64,000 bases of DNA, from the NCBI RefSeq assembly GCF_001432305.1, contig NZ_KQ483358.1, positions 244,203-308,202 of the forward strand, given 5' to 3'. Position 1 is the stretch's first letter. Each line of letters opens with the position of its first letter. Below are positions 30,063-39,057 of this stretch, piece after piece. The position numbers and the translations under genes were made by a program. The notes under the pieces were generated by a model. That model saw only the letters and a program-made list of their open reading frames with translations, was not told the DNA's origin and searched no databases. This stretch comes from Curvibacter sp. PAE-UM (lineage in GTDB: Bacteria > Pseudomonadota > Gammaproteobacteria > Burkholderiales > Burkholderiaceae_C).

Positions 30063-31922
30063 TCATTTCACTCCGCCATAACCGTGCACACACGTCACCA
30101 GAACAGCCTTGATCGCATCCTTATCGTCACGGCCGGCCGCTTGCCATAACACATCCAGTTGCTGCTCCAGGGCGGGCCAAGGCATACAGTCCTCGTGCGC
30201 CTTCATGATGCGTTGATGCGCCGTGGGCGCGGGATTGTCACCGATCAGCAACTCCTCATAGAGTTTTTCACCAGGGCGCAGTCCCGTGATGACGATTTCA
30301 ATATCCCCATCCGGCTTGTCTGCATCGCGCACCGACATCCCCGACAACTCCACCATGCGGTGGGCCAGTTCGATGATTTTTACCGGCTCGCCCATATCCA
30401 GCACGAACACGTCCCCCCCCGTCGCCATGGCACCAGCCTGCAACACGAGCTGCGCGGCCTCGGGGATGGTCATGAAATAACGCGTCACGTCCGCATGCGT
30501 GACTGTCAGCGGGCCGCCTGCGGCGAGTTGGCGGCGGAACAGGGGCACCACGCTGCCGCTGGAGCCCAGCACATTGCCGAAGCGCACCATACTGAAACAG
30601 GTTTGCCCCGGCTCGGCGGCCATCGCTTGCAGCACCAGCTCGGCCATGCGCTTGCTGGCACCCATGACGTTGGTGGGGCGCACGGCCTTGTCGGTGGAGA
30701 CCAGGACGAAGCGGGCAACACCGCAGTCGCGCGCGACGCGCGCCATGTGCAGCGTGCCGAAGACGTTGTTGCGTATGCCTTCGGCGGGGTTGGACTCCAC
30801 CAGCGGCACGTGCTTGTAGGCTGCGGCGTGATAGATGGTGTGGGGCCGGTGATGATGGCAGATCTCGCGCAGGCGGGCTTCGTGATTGACGCTGCCGAGC
30901 AGCGGCAGCAGTCTGGTCGCACATCCATCACCCTGGCACAGCACTTCCAGTTCCTGGTGGATGCTGTAAAGCGCGAACTCGCTGTGGTCCAGGAGGATCA
31001 GCTGGCTGGGCTGCTGCCGCAGGATCTGGCGGCACAGTTCGCTGCCGATGCTGCCGCCGGCGCCGGTCACCAGCACGGTCTTCTGCGCCAGGTCCCTGGC
31101 CATCAGCGCGGCATCCGGGGGAACGGGGTCCCGCCCAAGCAGGTCCTCGATATCGAGCTCGCGGAAATCCTGCACGGTGACCCGGCCGCTGGTCAGATCG
31201 GCCATGCCCGGCAGGGTGCGGATATGCACAGGCAGGTGACGCAGGCTTTCGATGATGCGGTTGCGGCGTTCGCGCGTCACGCTCGGCAGCGCCAGCAGTA
31301 TGTCTGTGATGCCCAGCTTTTTAACCACAGCCGGGGCGTCCGAACCCGCATAGACATGCACGCCGTTGATACTGCGCCCGATCTTGGTCGGGTCGTCATC
31401 AACGAAACCCAGCAGGCTGTACTGCCCGCTCATGGCCAGCGCCGCTGCCGTCTGGGCACCGGCCATTCCTGCGCCATAAATCAGGGAACGCCCTTGCCCT
31501 GCCGGCGCGCGCCCCTCGCCGGCCAGCCAGAAACGCGCCAGGGCCCGACTGCCTCCCACCAGCAGCAGGAATATGAGCGGCTGCAGCACGCCCAGACTAC
31601 GCGGCACATTGTCCCAACGCATCCACAGCAAACCCGTCAGCAGCAGTACGCCGTAGATCGCGACGGCCTTGGCCGTGGTCAGCAAAGCAGCCTGCCCGGT
31701 GTAGCGGAAGATGGCGCGGTACAGGCCCAGGCGGATGAAGACGGGAATCGCCAGCAAGGGTGCCAGCACATAGACCCGCCATTGCGTCTCGTCCGGCCAG
31801 TGCGGGCTGTCCAGTCGCAGGGAAAAGGCCAGCCAGGTTGCGGCCAGCGACAGGGCCAGGTCCAGGGCCACGACCACCATGCGTTTGATCGAACGCGGCC
31901 ATGCCAGAACCCGACGCTTCAT
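30063..31922 (-). CDS. pglF: UDP-GlcNAc C4,6-dehydratase, PglF/WbpM/CapD type
   Basis: 619 residues. About four N-terminal membrane helices ([18 protein letters not shown] and on), a CoA-binding-like domain, then an extended SDR domain with NAD motif [12 protein letters not shown] and [16 protein letters not shown], where the usual Tyr is Met as in this family. Makes UDP-2-acetamido-2,6-dideoxy-4-keto-hexose from UDP-GlcNAc. Start at 31920-31922 ([14 protein letters not shown]) is supported by AAGGA five bases upstream. Feeds the PglE-like aminotransferase at 32407. Confidence 0.9.
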   Translation of the reverse strand: MKRRVLAWPRSIKRMVVVALDLALSLAATWLAFSLRLDSPHWPDETQWRVYVLAPLLAIPVFIRLGLYRAIFRYTGQAALLTTAKAVAIYGVLLLTGLLWMRWDNVPRSLGVLQPLIFLLLVGGSRALARFWLAGEGRAPAGQGRSLIYGAGMAGAQTAAALAMSGQYSLLGFVDDDPTKIGRSINGVHVYAGSDAPAVVKKLGITDILLALPSVTRERRNRIIESLRHLPVHIRTLPGMADLTSGRVTVQDFRELDIEDLLGRDPVPPDAALMARDLAQKTVLVTGAGGSIGSELCRQILRQQPSQLILLDHSEFALYSIHQELEVLCQGDGCATRLLPLLGSVNHEARLREICHHHRPHTIYHAAAYKHVPLVESNPAEGIRNNVFGTLHMARVARDCGVARFVLVSTDKAVRPTNVMGASKRMAELVLQAMAAEPGQTCFSMVRFGNVLGSSGSVVPLFRRQLAAGGPLTVTHADVTRYFMTIPEAAQLVLQAGAMATGGDVFVLDMGEPVKIIELAHRMVELSGMSVRDADKPDGDIEIVITGLRPGEKLYEELLIGDNPAPTAHQRIMKAHEDCMPWPALEQQLDVLWQAAGRDDKDAIKAVLVTCVHGYGGVK

Positions 31923-31946
31923 GCCTATCCTTCGAGACATCACACG

Positions 31947-32360
31947 CTATACCGCAAAGTTTTCCTTGGGCTTGCCTGCGGCGACCTGCGCAGCAAGCCA
32001 GCGCGGCATCAGGCCCCGCCCGCTCCAGGTTTCCCCGTTCGGGCCACGGTACTTGGCGGCGACCTTGACGCCTTTTTGATTCGAGGATTTGCGAGCGGCT
32101 TTTTTCGCAGCGCCCTTCTTCGCGGCCACCTTTTTCGTCGCCGGCTTGGCGACCGGGCCCTTGCGGGGAGCAGGCTTGGCCTTGCCCCGGGTCTTGCGGG
32201 GCTTGCCTGTGCCCTGCTGCAAGTCCTTGAGCGTGATGCCGAAGGCCTCCATCATCGCGAGAATTTGCTTGACGGTCTTGCCGAACTCCCGTGACTTGAT
32301 CTCGGTTGCCTGCTTCTGCAGCTTCTCGATCTGGCTCTGGATCTCGATGAGGTTACCCAT
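31947..32360 (-). CDS. H-NS-family nucleoid protein with histone H1-like linker
   Basis: 137 residues. N-terminal coiled-coil oligomerisation part (IEIQSQIEKLQKQATEI), an Ala/Lys-rich linker (about residues 60-95, repeats such as KKVAAKKGAAKKAA) and the C-terminal H-NS DNA-binding motif YRGPNGETWSGRG. A good AAGGAG precedes the ATG. It lies within the glycan operon, between the PglE-like and PglF-like genes, with gaps of only 46 and 24 bp, so it is probably co-transcribed. May silence this locus or other AT-rich genes; inferred. Confidence 0.88.
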   Translation of the reverse strand: MGNLIEIQSQIEKLQKQATEIKSREFGKTVKQILAMMEAFGITLKDLQQGTGKPRKTRGKAKPAPRKGPVAKPATKKVAAKKGAAKKAARKSSNQKGVKVAAKYRGPNGETWSGRGLMPRWLAAQVAAGKPKENFAV

Positions 32361-32406
32361 GCTTGACTCCTTGATGAATGGCTATTGGCTCTTCAAACGA
32401 TGCCTG

Positions 32407-33582
32407 TCAGGCGCCCGCCTGGGCCAGTACCTGGCGGATCGACTCGCAGGTCTTCTGGATCTCGGCCGCCGTGAGCGTCGGGTGGACCAGGAACATGAGG
32501 CTGTCCTCGCCCAGGGCCTGGGCCACGGGCAAGCGCCGGGCCGGACGCCAGGAGGTGCCTTCGAATGCCTTTTCCAGATAGACCTCTGAACACGAGCCCT
32601 GATAACACGGAACACCCTGCGCGCTGATGGCTTCGACGATGCGGTCCCGGCTCCAGCCCGCGGCCAGATGCTGCGGCCGCACATAGACATAGCATTTGTA
32701 ATGGGCATGCACGCTGCCAACCGGCAGTTCGGGCACACGCACCGCGGCATGCCCACGACAGGCGGCCAGGATGGCCTCGGCATGGGCCGTGCGCTGCTGG
32801 GTCCACTCGCTCATGCGGCGCAGCTGGATGCGGCCGATGGCGGCCTGCATCTCCAGCATGCGCCAGTTGGTGCCGAAGCTCTCGTGCAGCCAGCGGAAAC
32901 CCGGGGGGTGCTGGCGTTCGTACACCGCGGCATAACTCTTGCCATGATCCTTGTAGGCCCACATGGCGCGCCACACGGCTTCGTCATCCGTGGTGACCAT
33001 GCCGCCTTCGCCGCCGGTCGTCATGATCTTGTCCTGGCAGAAGCTCCAGGCCCCCACATGGCCGATGCTGCCCACGCTGCGCCCCTTGTAGCGGGCGCCG
33101 TGCGCCTGGGCACAGTCCTCGATGACCTTCAGGCCGTGCTGGGCCGCCAGCGCCATGATGGGGTCCATGTCGCAGGGCCAGCCCGCCAGGTGCACGCAGA
33201 CCACGGCCTTGGTGCGCGGGGTGAGTACCGCTGCGATGGTGCGCGCAGACAGGTTGCCGCTGTCGGGTTCGACGTCGGCAAACACCGGGGTGGCGCCCGC
33301 ATTGACCACGCAGGAGACGCTGGCGATGAAGGTGCGCGGCGTCACCACCACCTCGTCGCCGGGCCCGATGCCCAGGCCCTTGAGGGCCAGGTCCAGTGCC
33401 AGGGTGCCGTTGGCCAGCGCAATCGCATGGCGCGTGCCGCACCAGGCCGCGAACTCCTGCTCGAACTCGCGGCACTCGTTGCCGGTCCAGTAGTTGACCT
33501 TGTTGGACAGCAGGACCTGCTGCACGGCCCGCGCCTCCTCGTCGGTGAAGCTGGGCCAGGGAGAAAAGGGGGTATTCAACAT
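32407..33582 (-). CDS. pglE: UDP-4-amino-sugar aminotransferase, PglE (Neisseria PglC)-like
   Basis: 391 residues, DegT-type PLP enzyme. The start MLNTPFSPWPSFTDEEARAV and the segments NKVNYWTGNECREFE, IEDCAQAHGARYKGR and AWSFCQDKIMTTGGEGG (PLP Lys) closely resemble the Neisseria pgl aminotransferase making UDP-4-amino-2-acetamido-trideoxyhexose. Start set at 33580-33582 because of this match; the longer frame overlaps the acyltransferase gene. Works on the PglF-like product. Confidence 0.87.
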   Translation of the reverse strand: MLNTPFSPWPSFTDEEARAVQQVLLSNKVNYWTGNECREFEQEFAAWCGTRHAIALANGTLALDLALKGLGIGPGDEVVVTPRTFIASVSCVVNAGATPVFADVEPDSGNLSARTIAAVLTPRTKAVVCVHLAGWPCDMDPIMALAAQHGLKVIEDCAQAHGARYKGRSVGSIGHVGAWSFCQDKIMTTGGEGGMVTTDDEAVWRAMWAYKDHGKSYAAVYERQHPPGFRWLHESFGTNWRMLEMQAAIGRIQLRRMSEWTQQRTAHAEAILAACRGHAAVRVPELPVGSVHAHYKCYVYVRPQHLAAGWSRDRIVEAISAQGVPCYQGSCSEVYLEKAFEGTSWRPARRLPVAQALGEDSLMFLVHPTLTAAEIQKTCESIRQVLAQAGA

Positions 33583-33601
33583 CTGTCTGCGTGTCCAGGC
33601 T

Positions 33602-34234
33602 TCATGATTGTCGGGCTTCCGGCAAGCGCGCCGGATTGCCCACCACGGTCTGCGCATCCGGCACCGGCTGGACCACCACGGCACCGGCCCCGACCATGGC
33701 TCGTTCGCCGATGGTCATGCCCTGCTTCACGGCCGCCCCCACGCCTACCCAGCCGCCCCGCCCCACACGGACGTTGCCCGAGAGATGGGCGCCCGGGCAG
33801 ATGTGCACGGCGTCGCCCAGCTGGCAGTCGTGATCGACCGTCGCACCGGTATTGACGATGACGGCCTGTCCCACGAGGGCATCGATGTTCACCACCGCGC
33901 CGGCCATCACCACCGTGCCCAGCCCCAGCGCGGCATGGCGGCTCACCGTCGCCGCGGGATGCACCACCGTCACCAGGGGCGCACCGGCGGCCCGGAGGGC
34001 CTGGTGCTTTTCCCAGCGCACCGCGCAGTCGCCGATGGACACCAGCACACCCTGAAACTCCGGCAGCCGCGCCATCAGTGCAGCGCTGTCACCCGTCACC
34101 GGCCAAAGGCCGTTGCGGCTGCGTTGCGGCCAGGCGTCGTCGAAAAACTCCACGCTGTCCCAGCCGCTGGCCAGGGCGGCGTCGGCCACCACCTTGCCGT
34201 GGCCGCTGGCGCCAAGCAGGGCGAGCCGTCTCAT
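33602..34234 (-). CDS. pglD: PglD-like UDP-amino-sugar N-acetyltransferase
   Basis: 210 residues. Short Rossmann-like N-terminus (RLALLGASGHGKVVADAAL) and hexapeptide helix with VIVNTGATVDHDCQLGDAVH; the His after D is the likely base. This matches PglD, which acetylates the C4 amine to UDP-diNAc-bacillosamine. ATG 34232-34234 overlaps the PglC-like stop (ATGA). Neisseria fuses these two activities in one protein; here they are separate but coupled. Confidence 0.85.
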   Translation of the reverse strand: MRRLALLGASGHGKVVADAALASGWDSVEFFDDAWPQRSRNGLWPVTGDSAALMARLPEFQGVLVSIGDCAVRWEKHQALRAAGAPLVTVVHPAATVSRHAALGLGTVVMAGAVVNIDALVGQAVIVNTGATVDHDCQLGDAVHICPGAHLSGNVRVGRGGWVGVGAAVKQGMTIGERAMVGAGAVVVQPVPDAQTVVGNPARLPEARQS

Positions 34235-34824
34235 GACTTGTCCCCGGTGAACCGGGGCATGGTGGCCTCGCCCTGAGCGCTGATGCCTTCGCGCACCAGC
34301 ACCTTGCGCACCGTCAGCCAGAGGATGCGCAGGTCGAGCCAGAGCGAGCGGTGGTCGACGTACCAGACGTCCAGGCGGAAGCGCTCCTCCCAGCTGACGG
34401 CGTTGCGCCCGTTGACCTGGGCCCAGCCGGTGATGCCCGGGCGCAGCTCGTGGCGCCGCGCCTGCTCGGCCGAGTACAAGGGCAGGTATTCCATCAGCAG
34501 GGGGCGCGGGCCCACCAGGCTCATCTCGCCGCGCAGCACGTTCCACAACTCGGGCAGTTCGTCCAGGCTGCTGGCGCGCAGGAAGCGGCCGAAGGCGGTG
34601 AGCCGCTGGGCGTCCGGCAGCAGCTCGCCGTCCGGGCCGCGCTCGTCCGTCATGGTGCGGAACTTGACCATCATGAACGGTTGCCCGTGCAGACCGGGGC
34701 GGACCTGGCGAAACAGGGCGGGGCTGCCGAGCTTGCGCCGCACCATCGCATACAGCACGAGCAAGGGCAGGGCCAGCACGGCCAGCGCAGCGATGGCCAC
34801 CACCAGGTCGAACAGGCGCTTCAT
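34231..34824 (-). CDS. pglC: undecaprenyl-phosphate sugar-1-phosphate transferase, PglC-like
   Basis: 197 residues, the small monotopic initiating transferase. One N-terminal hydrophobic segment (MKRLFDLVVAIAALAVLALP), then KFRTMTDERG, SLDELPELWNVLRGEMSLVGPRP (catalytic Asp-Glu pair) and RPGITGWAQVNGRN. It loads the first sugar phosphate onto the lipid carrier; with neighbours PglD/E/F that sugar is probably a diacetamido-trideoxyhexose. Start at 34822-34824; the longer frame overlaps the glycosyltransferase upstream. Confidence 0.92.
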   Translation of the reverse strand: MKRLFDLVVAIAALAVLALPLLVLYAMVRRKLGSPALFRQVRPGLHGQPFMMVKFRTMTDERGPDGELLPDAQRLTAFGRFLRASSLDELPELWNVLRGEMSLVGPRPLLMEYLPLYSAEQARRHELRPGITGWAQVNGRNAVSWEERFRLDVWYVDHRSLWLDLRILWLTVRKVLVREGISAQGEATMPRFTGDKS

Positions 34825-34828
34825 GCGT

Positions 34829-36082
34829 TCAAGCCCCCGGCCCGGCGACCTTGTCGCCGGCACGCTCGCCAAAGAGGATGGCCAGATAGTTCTTCGCCAG
34901 CGTTTCGTAGCGGCGGTTGGCCAGGATCCAGGCCCGGCCCCGCTGGCCGATGGCTTCGCGCTGCGGTGCGCCCATGGCCGCATAACGCAAGACTTCCCGA
35001 CGCAGCGCCGCCACGTCGCCGGCCGGCACATAGGTGCCGCAATCCGCCTCGTTGATCATCGAGGGGTAGCCGGTATAGGACGCCACCACCGGCTTGCCGG
35101 CCAGCATGTAGTCGATCACCTTGTTCAGCGACTGCCCGTATTTCCAGACCGTCGACACATGCACCGAGAAATACAGCAGGTCGCACCTGGAAAGAACGGC
35201 CTGCACCATCTGCTTGGGCACGCGGGGCGCAAACGTCAGGTTGGGCAGGTGGCCGTACTTGCCCTGGTAATGCGCACGCAGGTCGCCCTCGCCGACGATG
35301 AGGAAATGGACCCGGGGGTCGTCCTTCATCGACTCGGCGCAGTCGAGCATGGTGTCCAGCGCATTGGTGATGCCGATGGTGCCGGCGTGGGCCACGATGA
35401 ACTTGCCCCGGGGGATGTACTTCTCGACGTAGTCGGCCGGCAGCTCGTCGCCCGCGGCCAGCGTCGCCTCGTCGACGGCCATGGGGATGCAGTGCGTCGT
35501 CCTGGCATGGCCCAGCACGCCGGCGACGTGTTCGCCGAGGTTGGGCATGGTGCCCACGATGGCGTCCGCGTAGCGGTAGCCCAGCTTCTCGATGAAGCCC
35601 AGGCCCAGCACCAGCGGGTTCCAGCGGCTGAAGCCGCCTTCCTCGGTGATGGTCAGCGGCCAGATATCGCGGATCTCGAGCACCAGGCGGCACTTGTAGC
35701 GCGCGCGCAGCAGGAAGCCGTTGAGGATGGTGAGCAGGGACAGGCTGGAGACGATGACGACGTCGGGCGCGGGCAGCTGCTCCTTGGGCAGGCGCCAGAG
35801 CCGCCACTCGAAATCCAGCCAGCTCAGGATACGCCGCAGCGACTTGGCCACCGCGTATTTCATGGTCCGGACCCAGTACAGCTGGATACCGTCGACCTCC
35901 TGGAGCAGATAGGGCGCATCCAGCCTGGGCACCTCGGCCAGCTGGTTCGAGTCCGAGGTGATGATGACGGTCCGGTAGCCCATCCGGGCCCACTCCCGCG
36001 CAATCAGGTAGCCACGCCCGCCCGCGCTGGCCTTGGCAGGTGGGGAGACGTACTTGGAAACGTACCAGATGCAGGGTTTCAC
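34829..36082 (-). CDS. glycosyltransferase family 4, WbuB-like
   Basis: 417 residues with two Rossmann domains: N-terminal acceptor domain with GGRGYLIAREWARMGY, C-terminal donor domain with VAHAGTIGITNALD and LNKVIDYMLAGKPVVAS. The N-terminal pattern resembles WbuB, a GT that transfers FucNAc-type sugars. Lies 4 bp before pglC, suggesting it adds the second sugar to the lipid-linked first sugar. Donor not provable from sequence. Confidence 0.8.
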   Translation of the reverse strand: MKPCIWYVSKYVSPPAKASAGGRGYLIAREWARMGYRTVIITSDSNQLAEVPRLDAPYLLQEVDGIQLYWVRTMKYAVAKSLRRILSWLDFEWRLWRLPKEQLPAPDVVIVSSLSLLTILNGFLLRARYKCRLVLEIRDIWPLTITEEGGFSRWNPLVLGLGFIEKLGYRYADAIVGTMPNLGEHVAGVLGHARTTHCIPMAVDEATLAAGDELPADYVEKYIPRGKFIVAHAGTIGITNALDTMLDCAESMKDDPRVHFLIVGEGDLRAHYQGKYGHLPNLTFAPRVPKQMVQAVLSRCDLLYFSVHVSTVWKYGQSLNKVIDYMLAGKPVVASYTGYPSMINEADCGTYVPAGDVAALRREVLRYAAMGAPQREAIGQRGRAWILANRRYETLAKNYLAILFGERAGDKVAGPGA

Positions 36083-36089
36083 AGGCGGC

Positions 36090-37901
36090 TCAGTACAGTT
36101 TCGGGATGGCGTTCACCACCCGGATGGCTTCCTTGAAGTCCACCCCCACGGCATCGAGGTACCACTTGATGTTGGGATAGCGCGGCGTGTTTTCCTCCAG
36201 CACCATTTCAAGTGCCTCTTCGCGCGTCAGGTCCCCTTCGCGGATCTGGTTGCTGCGGAAGGTGTCGTGCTCCGTGAAGCCCGCGACCGTGTAATAGACG
36301 TAGTTGTAGAAGGCGGCCGTTCCGTCGCCGATGCGCCAGGTGGTCCTGGTATCGGGCGCCTTTTCCCAGTCGTAGCCGGCCAGCGTGTCGTCGATCTGCT
36401 TTTCGTCCCAGCGCCAATAGTCGAAGACGTGGTAATAGTCGGTCTTCTTGGTGAAGCTGCGGTAGTACTCACCGGACAGCGTGTCCCACAGCGAGCTGTT
36501 GAAATAACCCGGGCTCGCCAGCATGGCCTTGAGGCGCAGATACTGGTAGCGCAACTGTTTCATCGCGCCATGCGAATAGACGCGCTTTTCCTCGAAATCG
36601 GGCGGCACGCCCAGGAAACCCGCCTTGAAGTGCGTCACCTCGAGGGGGTTGATGCCCCACAGGTTCAGGCTGATGCCGGTCTGCGCCTTGATGGTCTCGA
36701 CATGCCTGAAGAAATGCTTGTCACCAGCCGTCAGGATGCTGATCATGCCCAGGTGCGGCGACTTGAGCCAGGCCCGCAGGTTCTTGGCAATGTGGTCCCG
36801 CTTCCTGGCGATGTCATCCGCGACGATGATGTTCTCGACGCCGAGCTCGGCACACATCCGGCTGATATTGCGGCGTCCGAGGTCCGTCACCATGCCCCAG
36901 TCATAGGTGTAGGTGACCGGCTTCATCTTGAGTTCCTTGACGATCAAGTGCAGGCCGTAGCAGCTGTCCCGGCCACCGGAAAACGGGACGATGCAATCGT
37001 CCCCGGTTTTTCTACGGTACGGCTCGACCAGCTTGAACAACTCTTCCTTCGGCCGCGGCTTGTTGCGCGGCTTGTAGTGCCGGCAGTAATTGCAGACGCC
37101 ATCGGCATCGAAGTTGATGTAGGGCATGGTCTCGGTCAGCAGGCACTTGGTGCAGCGACGCAGATCATGCTTGCGGTATTCCAGCAGCTTCTCCTCCGCG
37201 CCCGACAGGGACAAGGCAGGGATCAGATCGGTCTTGCGTTCCTTGCGGTCCGAGATGTCCAGCGCGGCGTGCGAGGCGGGGATATCCACAAACACCGCCT
37301 CCCTGACCTGCTGGACGTCTTCGCAGCCGATGACGGTCAGCGGGTACTTTTCCGAGGCAAAAAACGTCGTCTGCGCCTTTTTGCCGATATACAGGCTGCC
37401 GTTGTTCGAGAACAGGCACAGCTTGCCCAGCTTGGGCAGGATCAGCGCGCATGCCACCACACCGCGGCACAGGCCCAGGATGCGCGCTGGCAACTGCGCG
37501 AGCTCGCCCCCCGCCTCCAGGTGCACAGCGGCGATGGCCGCGATCACTTCCGTGTCGATCTGCTGGGCCCGGGTCTTGCCGATCTCGGCCCAGATGGCCT
37601 CGTCGTTAACGACGATGCCGTTGTGCAGCACGGCCACGCCGTCACGCACGACGGGCTGGTTGTCCGCCAGACCGTTGGTGATCAGCCGGCTGTGCCCCAG
37701 CACGAGATGGCTGGCCTGGGGCCGGACCTCCTTGAGCAGCCGGGTGATCGGATAGTCGGCACGGTAGACGTGATAGGCGTCGTTGGTGAAAGTCACCAGC
37801 CCGCTGGAGTCACGCCCCCGCTGCTGGGAATGTTTCACCAAAACATTCAACTCGCCCTCATGGACCGGCGAGGACGAGATGACGCCAAATATTCCGCACA
37901 T
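36090..37901 (-). CDS. fused class-II glutaminase / N-acetyl-sugar amidotransferase (WbpG-like)
   Basis: 603 residues. Residues 1-215 form an Ntn class-II glutamine amidotransferase: Cys2 after Met removal (MCGIFGV), RGRDSSG, GHSRLITNG, HNGIVVND. Residues 250-273 have two CxxC pairs (C250, C253, C270, C273), then the PP-loop ATP site SGGRDS (308-313) of the WbpG/PseA family. It would make its own ammonia for amidino-group formation on an N-acyl sugar. It is not GlmS (no SIS domains) nor AsnB. The locus also holds a three-protein equivalent (40281-43031). Confidence 0.82.
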   Translation of the reverse strand: MCGIFGVISSSPVHEGELNVLVKHSQQRGRDSSGLVTFTNDAYHVYRADYPITRLLKEVRPQASHLVLGHSRLITNGLADNQPVVRDGVAVLHNGIVVNDEAIWAEIGKTRAQQIDTEVIAAIAAVHLEAGGELAQLPARILGLCRGVVACALILPKLGKLCLFSNNGSLYIGKKAQTTFFASEKYPLTVIGCEDVQQVREAVFVDIPASHAALDISDRKERKTDLIPALSLSGAEEKLLEYRKHDLRRCTKCLLTETMPYINFDADGVCNYCRHYKPRNKPRPKEELFKLVEPYRRKTGDDCIVPFSGGRDSCYGLHLIVKELKMKPVTYTYDWGMVTDLGRRNISRMCAELGVENIIVADDIARKRDHIAKNLRAWLKSPHLGMISILTAGDKHFFRHVETIKAQTGISLNLWGINPLEVTHFKAGFLGVPPDFEEKRVYSHGAMKQLRYQYLRLKAMLASPGYFNSSLWDTLSGEYYRSFTKKTDYYHVFDYWRWDEKQIDDTLAGYDWEKAPDTRTTWRIGDGTAAFYNYVYYTVAGFTEHDTFRSNQIREGDLTREEALEMVLEENTPRYPNIKWYLDAVGVDFKEAIRVVNAIPKLY

Positions 37902-37929
37902 TTAGATTACCGAAAAAGAATTCGAAATT

Positions 37930-39039
37930 TTAAGAAGACAGGAGAAGACCATAAAACTCGATGAGTTTGGCCTCCTCGTTCGACCAGTTGAACTTGCTCT
38001 CGATCAACCGGCGACCATTCTGCCCCATTTGCTCCGCACGCCCGGGATCTGCCACCACCTCGTCTATCGCCTTGGCGATGGCGAGCGGATCGAGGGGGTC
38101 GACACAGACCCCGCAGTCTGCAGACTCCAGTATCTGCTGCCACAGGGGGAAATTCGACGCGATCACAGGTATACCCGCCGACATGTATTCAAACATCTTG
38201 ATCGGCAACGCATCCAGGTAGTTGATGATCGGATGCAAGGTCACCACCCCCGCCATGGAGCGCCCCAGCACCTCGCGAACACCGCGACGATCCTGGACTC
38301 CCAGCGCATGGACCTTGCCCCAGCCCGGATACGTCCGGACCTCGGCTTCGACCTGCGCCTCGGCAAAACCACCCACCAGGTTCAAGCGCACCGAGGGGTG
38401 AGTCGCCTCCATGGCGCGCACAAGTTCCTTGATGCCACGAATCTGGGCAATGCTCCCGATATAACAAACCTCATTCGCCTTGTCCTGCCACGGCACGGCA
38501 GACTCCAGCTCACCCAGCATGGGAAAGTTGTTGACATCCACCGACCGCGGATGGATCTTCGTGAACTTGTCGCGGATATGAGGCGTCGCCGTCACGACCC
38601 CGTCAAAGCGCGCACAGGCATGGCGCTCGAAACGGGCAAACCCCCACGACAGGATGCGCCGCATGACCGGGTGCAGATAGTGCTTGCCCAGCAGTTGCTG
38701 GGGGACATCCTCATGGGCATCGAACACCACCTTTTTGCCCCGGCGCTTGAGCCTGAGACCGGTCGGCAGCAATTCGGGATCGTGCAGATGGTAGACATCC
38801 GCATCCAGTTCGACCGCCTTGCGGTAGACCCTTTGCGTCGTCTTGAACATCCGGGACAATCGGCCACGGGAACTTCCAGCATCCAGGATCGCCACGCCTT
38901 CGCGCACCTCGTCCCCGAGACCATCCGCAACCACCAGGGTGACCTCATGGCCATGCCGGGCCAGGCTCCGGCACTCCTTCAGGAAGATCCGTATGTCGTC
39001 ACGCGGATGCGCGGACGTCAGATGAACGACACGAGCCAC
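37930..39039 (-). CDS. glycosyltransferase family 4
   Basis: 369 residues, GT-B fold: N-terminal MARVVHLTSAHPRDDIRIFLKE pattern, VYHLHDPELL, and donor domain with CYIGSIAQIRGIKEL and LPIKMFEYMSAGIPVIAS (the Glu that contacts the nucleotide sugar). Cytosolic or peripheral membrane. One of four GT-B enzymes assembling the repeat unit. Donor and linkage unknown. Confidence 0.82.
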   Translation of the reverse strand: MARVVHLTSAHPRDDIRIFLKECRSLARHGHEVTLVVADGLGDEVREGVAILDAGSSRGRLSRMFKTTQRVYRKAVELDADVYHLHDPELLPTGLRLKRRGKKVVFDAHEDVPQQLLGKHYLHPVMRRILSWGFARFERHACARFDGVVTATPHIRDKFTKIHPRSVDVNNFPMLGELESAVPWQDKANEVCYIGSIAQIRGIKELVRAMEATHPSVRLNLVGGFAEAQVEAEVRTYPGWGKVHALGVQDRRGVREVLGRSMAGVVTLHPIINYLDALPIKMFEYMSAGIPVIASNFPLWQQILESADCGVCVDPLDPLAIAKAIDEVVADPGRAEQMGQNGRRLIESKFNWSNEEAKLIEFYGLLLSS

Positions 39040-39057
39040 AACGCCTCCGTCCAGATT

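Noticed and set aside
36090..37901. Fusion read as GlmS or asparagine synthetase
   Set aside because: No SIS sugar-isomerase domains, and the C-terminal half has the two CxxC pairs and PP-loop of N-acetyl-sugar amidotransferases, unlike AsnB.
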